From DATIRA01 sp964553405 (GTDB taxonomy: Bacteria > Pseudomonadota > Gammaproteobacteria > Steroidobacterales > Steroidobacteraceae), in contig CAZKLS010000002.1 of the NCBI GenBank assembly GCA_964553405.1, forward strand, positions 16,269-80,268: a stretch of DNA of 64,000 nucleotides, given 5' to 3'. The notes beneath the pieces were generated by a model. That model worked only from the letters and a program-made list of their open reading frames with translations, was not told the origin of the DNA and did no database searches. Positions 60,034 through 64,000 of this stretch are shown here, piece by piece. Each line of letters opens with the position of its first letter. Position 1 is the first letter of the stretch. The translations under genes and the position numbers were made by a program.

Positions 60034-60402
60034 ATGAGCCCACACGATGCCCAAGTCGCCAATGCGACGCCCGACATGGTCCGTGCCTGGTGGGAGAACG
60101 GCGAGATCCTGCTGGTGGACGTGCGCGAGCCGCACGAGTACGCGTTCGAGCGGATCCACGGCGCGCTGCTGTACCCGATGTCCACGTTCGACGCCAAGGC
60201 GCTGCCGCTCGAGGGACGCCGGCTGGTGCTGCACTGCGCCTCGGGCAAGCGCTCGGCGATGGCCGCCCACCGGCTCGTCGCGGAAGGCCATGGCCACGTC
60301 ACCAACCTCGAGGGCGGCCTGCAGGCCTGGAAGGCGGCAGGACTGCCGGTGATCCGGATCGACCCGCAGACCGGGCGCCTGATCGACGACGGTCGTCGCT
60401 GA
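60034..60402 (+). CDS. Rhodanese-like sulfurtransferase
   Basis: A 122-residue cytoplasmic single-domain rhodanese. The core is ILLVDVREPHEYAFERIHGA, the loop is CASGKRS with catalytic Cys68, and the end is VTNLEGGLQAWKAAGLPVI. No signal peptide. The start at 60034 (MSPHDAQVANATPDMVRAWW) is chosen since upstream frame would cross the operator. Next to a persulfide-sensor gene it likely moves sulfane sulfur to thiols or sulfite. Confidence 0.9.
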   Translation: MSPHDAQVANATPDMVRAWWENGEILLVDVREPHEYAFERIHGALLYPMSTFDAKALPLEGRRLVLHCASGKRSAMAAHRLVAEGHGHVTNLEGGLQAWKAAGLPVIRIDPQTGRLIDDGRR

Positions 60403-60499
60403 GCGCCGGCCGCGGGTCGTCGAAACTCCGGATGGTCACCGCTCCCTCGCTGGCTCAACCTGTCATTTCGGCCGCGGCCCGGCCGCAGAGGTCCCGCTG

Positions 60500-60703
60500 A
60501 TGAGCATTGATCGAATCGTTCTCGCCTTCGCAGGGCTGATGATCCTGTTGAGCCTGCTGCTCGGGCACTTCGTCAGCGCCTACTGGTACTGGTTCACGGC
60601 GTTCGTCGGCGCGAACCTGCTGCAGTCGGCGTTCACCGGCTTCTGCCCGCTCGCCTCGATCCTGCGCAGGCTCGGGGTGCGCCCCGGTGTCGCGTTCCAG
60701 TAG
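60500..60703 (+). CDS. DUF2892 inner-membrane protein
   Basis: A 67-residue protein with two membrane helices (IVLAFAGLMILLSLLLGHFV and YWYWFTAFVGANLLQSAFTG) and the end GFCPLASILRRLGV, the standard DUF2892 or YgaP-type C-terminal module, with its conserved Cys in GFCP. In YgaP this module is fused to a rhodanese domain; here the rhodanese is the separate upstream gene. A role in sulfur transport or rhodanese anchoring is inferred. Confidence 0.9.
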   Translation: MSIDRIVLAFAGLMILLSLLLGHFVSAYWYWFTAFVGANLLQSAFTGFCPLASILRRLGVRPGVAFQ

Positions 60704-60715
60704 GCGCCGACCGTG

Positions 60716-61774
60716 ATGGTCCGTGTCCGGCCCCTGGCGCTGCTGCTCGGCTCGGTGTTCGTGCTGAGCGGCACCGCGACGCCGCCGGCCGCGGCGAGCG
60801 GCTCCGCGGATCTGGCCACGATCACGGTCGACATCGAGTCGGCGCCGACCGAGCGGCTGCTGGACGGAACCGTCGAGGCCGTCCATCAATCCACGGTTTC
60901 GGCGCAGACCTCAGGCCGCGTCACCGAGATCAATTTCGACGTCAACGACTTCGTTCCGGAAGGCTCGGTGATCATCCGCCTGCGCAGTACCGAGCAGGTG
61001 GCGAGCCTGAGCCAGGCCCAGGCGGCGCTGAAGGAAGCCACGGCCCGCGAAGCCGAGGCCCAGACCCGTTACCAGCGCATCCGCGACATGTACGAAAGGC
61101 GCGTGGTCGCGAAGGCGACGCTGGACGAGGCCACGGCAGCCCGGGACGCGGCCGTTGCGCGGCTGACGGCCGCGCGCGCCGGGCTCGAGGCCGCCCGCGA
61201 GGGCGTGGCCTACACCGAGATACGGGCGCCTTACTCCGGAGTCGTCACCGCCAAGCACGTCCAGCTGGGCGAAGTCGTGGCACCCGGCTCGCCGCTGATG
61301 TCGGGCGCGTCGCTGCACGCGCTGAGGGTCGTGGCCGAGGTGCCGCAGAGCATCGTCGAGGAGGTCCGAACGCTGCGCAAGGCCGTGGTGTACGTGGACG
61401 GCCGGCGCATCGACGCCACCGGCGTCACGCTGTTCCCGGCGGCCGAGCCGCAGACCAACACGTTCCGCGCCAGGATCGAGCTTCCCCGGGACGTCGCGGG
61501 ACTCGCGCCGGGCATGTTCGTCAAGGTCGGCCTGGTCACCGGCGAGGCCGGGCGTCTGCTGCTGCCGCGGTCCGCAGTGGTCCAGCGCAGCGAAATGCGC
61601 GCGGTCTATGTCGTGGCGCCCGACGGGGCCGTGAAGCTGCGCCAGGTGCGACTCGGACACGTCCGCGACGACCGGATCGAGATCCTGGCGGGCCTCAAGC
61701 CCGGCGAGAAGGTCGCGCTCGATCCCGCCGCGGCCGGACTCCTGGCCCGCAGGCCGACCCGCGACGATGAATGA
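60716..61774 (+). CDS. RND efflux periplasmic adaptor (sulfur locus)
   Basis: A 352-residue membrane-fusion protein with a signal peptide (residues 1-28, ending PAAASG). It has lipoyl halves (ISAQTSGRV-like region VSAQTSGRVTEINFDV and YTEIRAPYSGVVTAKHVQLG) on a short helical hairpin (SLSQAQAALKEATAREAEAQ), and the barrel with PRSAVVQRSEMRAVYVV and LAGLKPGEKVALDP. ATG at 60716 follows a GTG at 60713; either may start. It follows DUF2892 by 12 bases and overlaps the permease by 8 bases. Confidence 0.92.
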   Translation: MVRVRPLALLLGSVFVLSGTATPPAAASGSADLATITVDIESAPTERLLDGTVEAVHQSTVSAQTSGRVTEINFDVNDFVPEGSVIIRLRSTEQVASLSQAQAALKEATAREAEAQTRYQRIRDMYERRVVAKATLDEATAARDAAVARLTAARAGLEAAREGVAYTEIRAPYSGVVTAKHVQLGEVVAPGSPLMSGASLHALRVVAEVPQSIVEEVRTLRKAVVYVDGRRIDATGVTLFPAAEPQTNTFRARIELPRDVAGLAPGMFVKVGLVTGEAGRLLLPRSAVVQRSEMRAVYVVAPDGAVKLRQVRLGHVRDDRIEILAGLKPGEKVALDPAAAGLLARRPTRDDE

Positions 61775-64000
61775 GAAGCTCGGCTTCAGCGGCCGCGTCG
61801 CCCGGCTGTTCCTCGACAGCGAGCTGACGCCGCTACTCGGGCTGACCGCGCTGCTGCTCGGCTTCTTCGCGGTGTTCGTCACGCCGCGCGAGGAAGAGCC
61901 GCAGATCAACGTCACGATGGCGAACGTCATCGTCCCGTTCCCGGGCGGCAGCGCCGAGCAGGTGGAGAGCCTGGTGGCGACGCCGATGGAGAAGGTGCTC
62001 GCCGAGATCTCCGGTGTCGAGCACATCTATTCGGTGTCGCGACCCGGCGGCGCCGTGATCACCGTACAGTTCGAGGTGGGCGAGGACCGCACCGACGCGA
62101 TCGTCCGCCTGTACAACGCGATCTACTCGAACCAGGACTGGCGGCCGCCCGGCGTCGGCATCCTGCAGCCGCTGGTCAAGCCGAAAGGCATCGACGACGT
62201 CCCGATCCTCAGCGTGACCTTATGGACCCGGGACCCCGAGCGCGGGTCCCACGAGCTGCGCCAGGTCGCCCACGCGATCGAGGCCGAGATCAAGCGCGTT
62301 CCCGGCACCCGCAACGTCTACACGATCGGCGGCCCCGAGGAGACCGTCCACGTGACACTGGACCCGCAGCGCCTCGCCGGTTACGGGCTCACGGTCAGCG
62401 AGCTGATCGGGTCCCTGCAGGCCGCGAACCTCGTGCTGCAGGCCGGGGACCTGGTGCGGGGCGGTGCGAGCGTGCCGGTGCAGGCGGGCGAGTTCCTCGC
62501 CGACCGGGACGAGGTCGCGCAACTCGTCGTCGCGGTGCACCAGGGACGTCCGGTCTATCTTCAGGACGTGGCCGATGTCCGCGCCGGCCCCGACCAGCCC
62601 GAGCAGTACGTCACCTTCGGCGCCGGCCCGGCCGCCGAGCACAAGGGCATCGAGCTCGAGGGCGTGGCTCCGGCCGTGACGCTGGCCGTGTCGAAGAAGC
62701 CCGGCGAGAACGCGATCGACGTCGCGACTGCGGTGCTGGAACGAATCGAGCTGCTGCGCGGCACCTACATTCCCGATGGCATCGAGGCCACTGTCACCCG
62801 GAACTACGGCGAGACCGCCAACGACAAGGCGCAGAAGCTGATCCAGAAGCTCGCGTTCGCGACTGCGTCCGTCGTGCTGCTGGTCTGGCTGACCGTAGGC
62901 TGGCGAGAAGCGGTCGTGGTCGGCGCGGCCGTGGTCATCACGCTGGCCGCGACGCTGTTCGCCTCCTGGGCGTATGGATTCACGATCAACCGCGTCTCGC
63001 TGTTCGCGCTGATCTTCGCGATCGGCATCCTGGTCGACGATGCGATCGTGGTCGTCGAGAACATCAACCGGCACATGTCCTTCGGCGGAGGGCTCCGGGA
63101 ACTGATCCCGAGGGCCGTCGACGAGGTCGGCGGCCCGACGATTCTCGCCACGTTCACCGTGATCGCGGCGCTGCTGCCGATGGCCTTCGTCAGCGGCCTG
63201 ATGGGGCCGTACATGAGCCCGATACCGATCAACGCCAGCATGGGCATGCTGATCTCGCTGGCCGTCGCGCTGGTGTTCACGCCCTGGATGTGCCGGCGCA
63301 TGCTCTCGCAGGCCCACGCGCACGGCGAGACCGAGGACACCCGGCTCTCCCGCTGGTTCGAGCGCGTCATGTCGCCGTTCCTGCGCGGACCGGGGGCACG
63401 GCGGCAGCGGCACAGGCTCTACCTCGGCACGCTGGTCGCGATCCTGCTCGCGGTCTCGCTGGTGATCCCGAAGTGGGTCGTGATGAAGATGCTGCCCTTC
63501 GACAACAAGTCCGAGTTCCAGGTCGTCGTGGACATGCCGGAGGGCACGGCGCTCGAGGAGACGGGCCGGGTGCTCGATGCGCTTGCCGCGGAACTCGCGA
63601 CCACACCGGAAGTGACCGACTACCAGGTGTATGCGGGAACGTCCGCGCCGATCAATTTCAACGGCCTGGTGCGCCAGTACTACCTGCGCGCCGAGCCGCA
63701 CCAGGGCGACATCCAGGTCAACCTGGTCGACAAGTCCGACCGTGACCGCCAGAGTCACGAGATCGCGATGGCCGTGCGCGAGCCGCTGCAGGCGATCGGC
63801 GCGCGCTACGACGCCAACGTCAAGGTGGTCGAGGTGCCGCCTGGCCCGCCGGTGATCGCGCCGCTGGTCGCCGAGATCTACGGCGCGACCGCGGAACAGC
63901 GCGAGGCCACGGCGCGGTTGGTGCGCGGCGTGTTCGAGGCGACGCCCGACATCGTCGACGTCGACGACACGCTGGAGGCCGCGCAGCCGCGCCTGCTGGT
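61767..64000 (+). CDS. RND efflux permease, 3'-truncated by window end
   Basis: The first 744 residues of an RND permease that continues past the window. The frame is open throughout. The first periplasmic loop opens MANVIVPFPGGSAEQVESLV, the relay helix has FAIGILVDDAIVVVENINRH, and the second loop begins after VVMKMLPFDNKSEFQVVVDM. The divergence from the 18-21 kb permease shows it is a separate pump. With the adaptor it forms an inner-membrane module; no TolC gene is seen before the window ends. Placed behind rhodanese and DUF2892, it may export a sulfur compound or a thiol-reactive toxin. Confidence 0.9.
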   Translation, partial: MNEKLGFSGRVARLFLDSELTPLLGLTALLLGFFAVFVTPREEEPQINVTMANVIVPFPGGSAEQVESLVATPMEKVLAEISGVEHIYSVSRPGGAVITVQFEVGEDRTDAIVRLYNAIYSNQDWRPPGVGILQPLVKPKGIDDVPILSVTLWTRDPERGSHELRQVAHAIEAEIKRVPGTRNVYTIGGPEETVHVTLDPQRLAGYGLTVSELIGSLQAANLVLQAGDLVRGGASVPVQAGEFLADRDEVAQLVVAVHQGRPVYLQDVADVRAGPDQPEQYVTFGAGPAAEHKGIELEGVAPAVTLAVSKKPGENAIDVATAVLERIELLRGTYIPDGIEATVTRNYGETANDKAQKLIQKLAFATASVVLLVWLTVGWREAVVVGAAVVITLAATLFASWAYGFTINRVSLFALIFAIGILVDDAIVVVENINRHMSFGGGLRELIPRAVDEVGGPTILATFTVIAALLPMAFVSGLMGPYMSPIPINASMGMLISLAVALVFTPWMCRRMLSQAHAHGETEDTRLSRWFERVMSPFLRGPGARRQRHRLYLGTLVAILLAVSLVIPKWVVMKMLPFDNKSEFQVVVDMPEGTALEETGRVLDALAAELATTPEVTDYQVYAGTSAPINFNGLVRQYYLRAEPHQGDIQVNLVDKSDRDRQSHEIAMAVREPLQAIGARYDANVKVVEVPPGPPVIAPLVAEIYGATAEQREATARLVRGVFEATPDIVDVDDTLEAAQPRLL

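Noticed and set aside
1..64000. CRISPR arrays, insertion sequences, prophage, tRNA or rRNA genes
   Set aside because: No regularly spaced repeats, transposase motifs, phage genes or tRNA/rRNA-like sequence were seen on either strand.

Overview
The window is 64 kb of high-GC bacterial DNA, densely packed with short gaps, many 4-base start/stop overlaps and no mobile element, CRISPR array, rRNA or tRNA that I could find. Gene content points to a Gammaproteobacterium of the Pseudomonas/Xanthomonas/Chromatiales kind: ExeA/ExeB type II secretion accessory proteins, FadE, UbiE-UbiJ-UbiB, HslVU, XerC-DUF484-DapF, AlgZ/AlgR beside HemC-HemD-HemX-HemY, and GlnK-AmtB next to UbiK. The order cannot be fixed from the window. 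A run of exactly 100 N (51737-51836) marks a scaffold join, so this is a draft or metagenome assembly and the two sides of that gap need not be adjacent.

Layout. 1-4.8 kb: small single genes (truncated protein, PHA-depolymerase-like lipoprotein, EEP hydrolase, LysR regulator, lipocalin, dodecin, rhodanese). 4.8-10.2 kb: an operon GspA-GspB-(FakA/FakB-like fusion)-PLP lyase. 10.3-18.4 kb: DinB, Fe-superoxide dismutase, a DUF4286/DUF3667 membrane protein, FadE, malate dehydrogenase, and a 51-residue small protein followed by a YtrA-type GntR regulator with a palindromic operator. 18.4-24.8 kb: a complete tripartite RND efflux operon with a TetR regulator. 24.9-28.7 kb: Dps, PurT, a CPA2 antiporter. 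28.8-32.3 kb: an Mla-like lipid transport operon (STAS-MlaE, MlaF, MlaD, lipoprotein). 32.3-38 kb: nuclease, CarH-like MerR regulator, a candidate small RNA, a GGDEF/EAL protein, an M15 peptidase, a DUF2007 protein and a hotdog protein. 38-41.1 kb: ubiquinone genes. 41.1-45.9 kb: DUF971, HslU, HslV, XerC, DUF484, DapF. 46-51.7 kb: an SDR protein, an iron-sulfur flavin reductase and the heme genes. 51.8-56.2 kb: AI-2E transporter, AlgR/AlgZ pair, a beta-hydroxyacid dehydrogenase and a DUF4124 protein in one overlapping operon. 56.3-58.7 kb: GlnK-AmtB under a sigma-54 promoter, and UbiK. 58.7-64 kb: a sulfur-linked locus with a BigR/SqrR-like repressor, TauE/SafE exporter, rhodanese, DUF2892 protein and a second RND efflux pair that runs off the window.

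The most interesting readings are: (1) the divergent sulfur locus, whose repressor keeps the two cysteines used for persulfide sensing and whose intergenic region has a perfect ATTAG/CTAAT operator inside a promoter; (2) a one-chain fusion of the two halves of a fatty-acid kinase (DAK2/FakA plus DegV/FakB); (3) a B12-domain MerR regulator with an altered Wx9EH motif, one-helical-turn direct repeats at its promoter, and a divergent orphan two-hairpin RNA candidate; (4) a small membrane-peptide/YtrA module. No gene-free stretch exceeds 300 bases.
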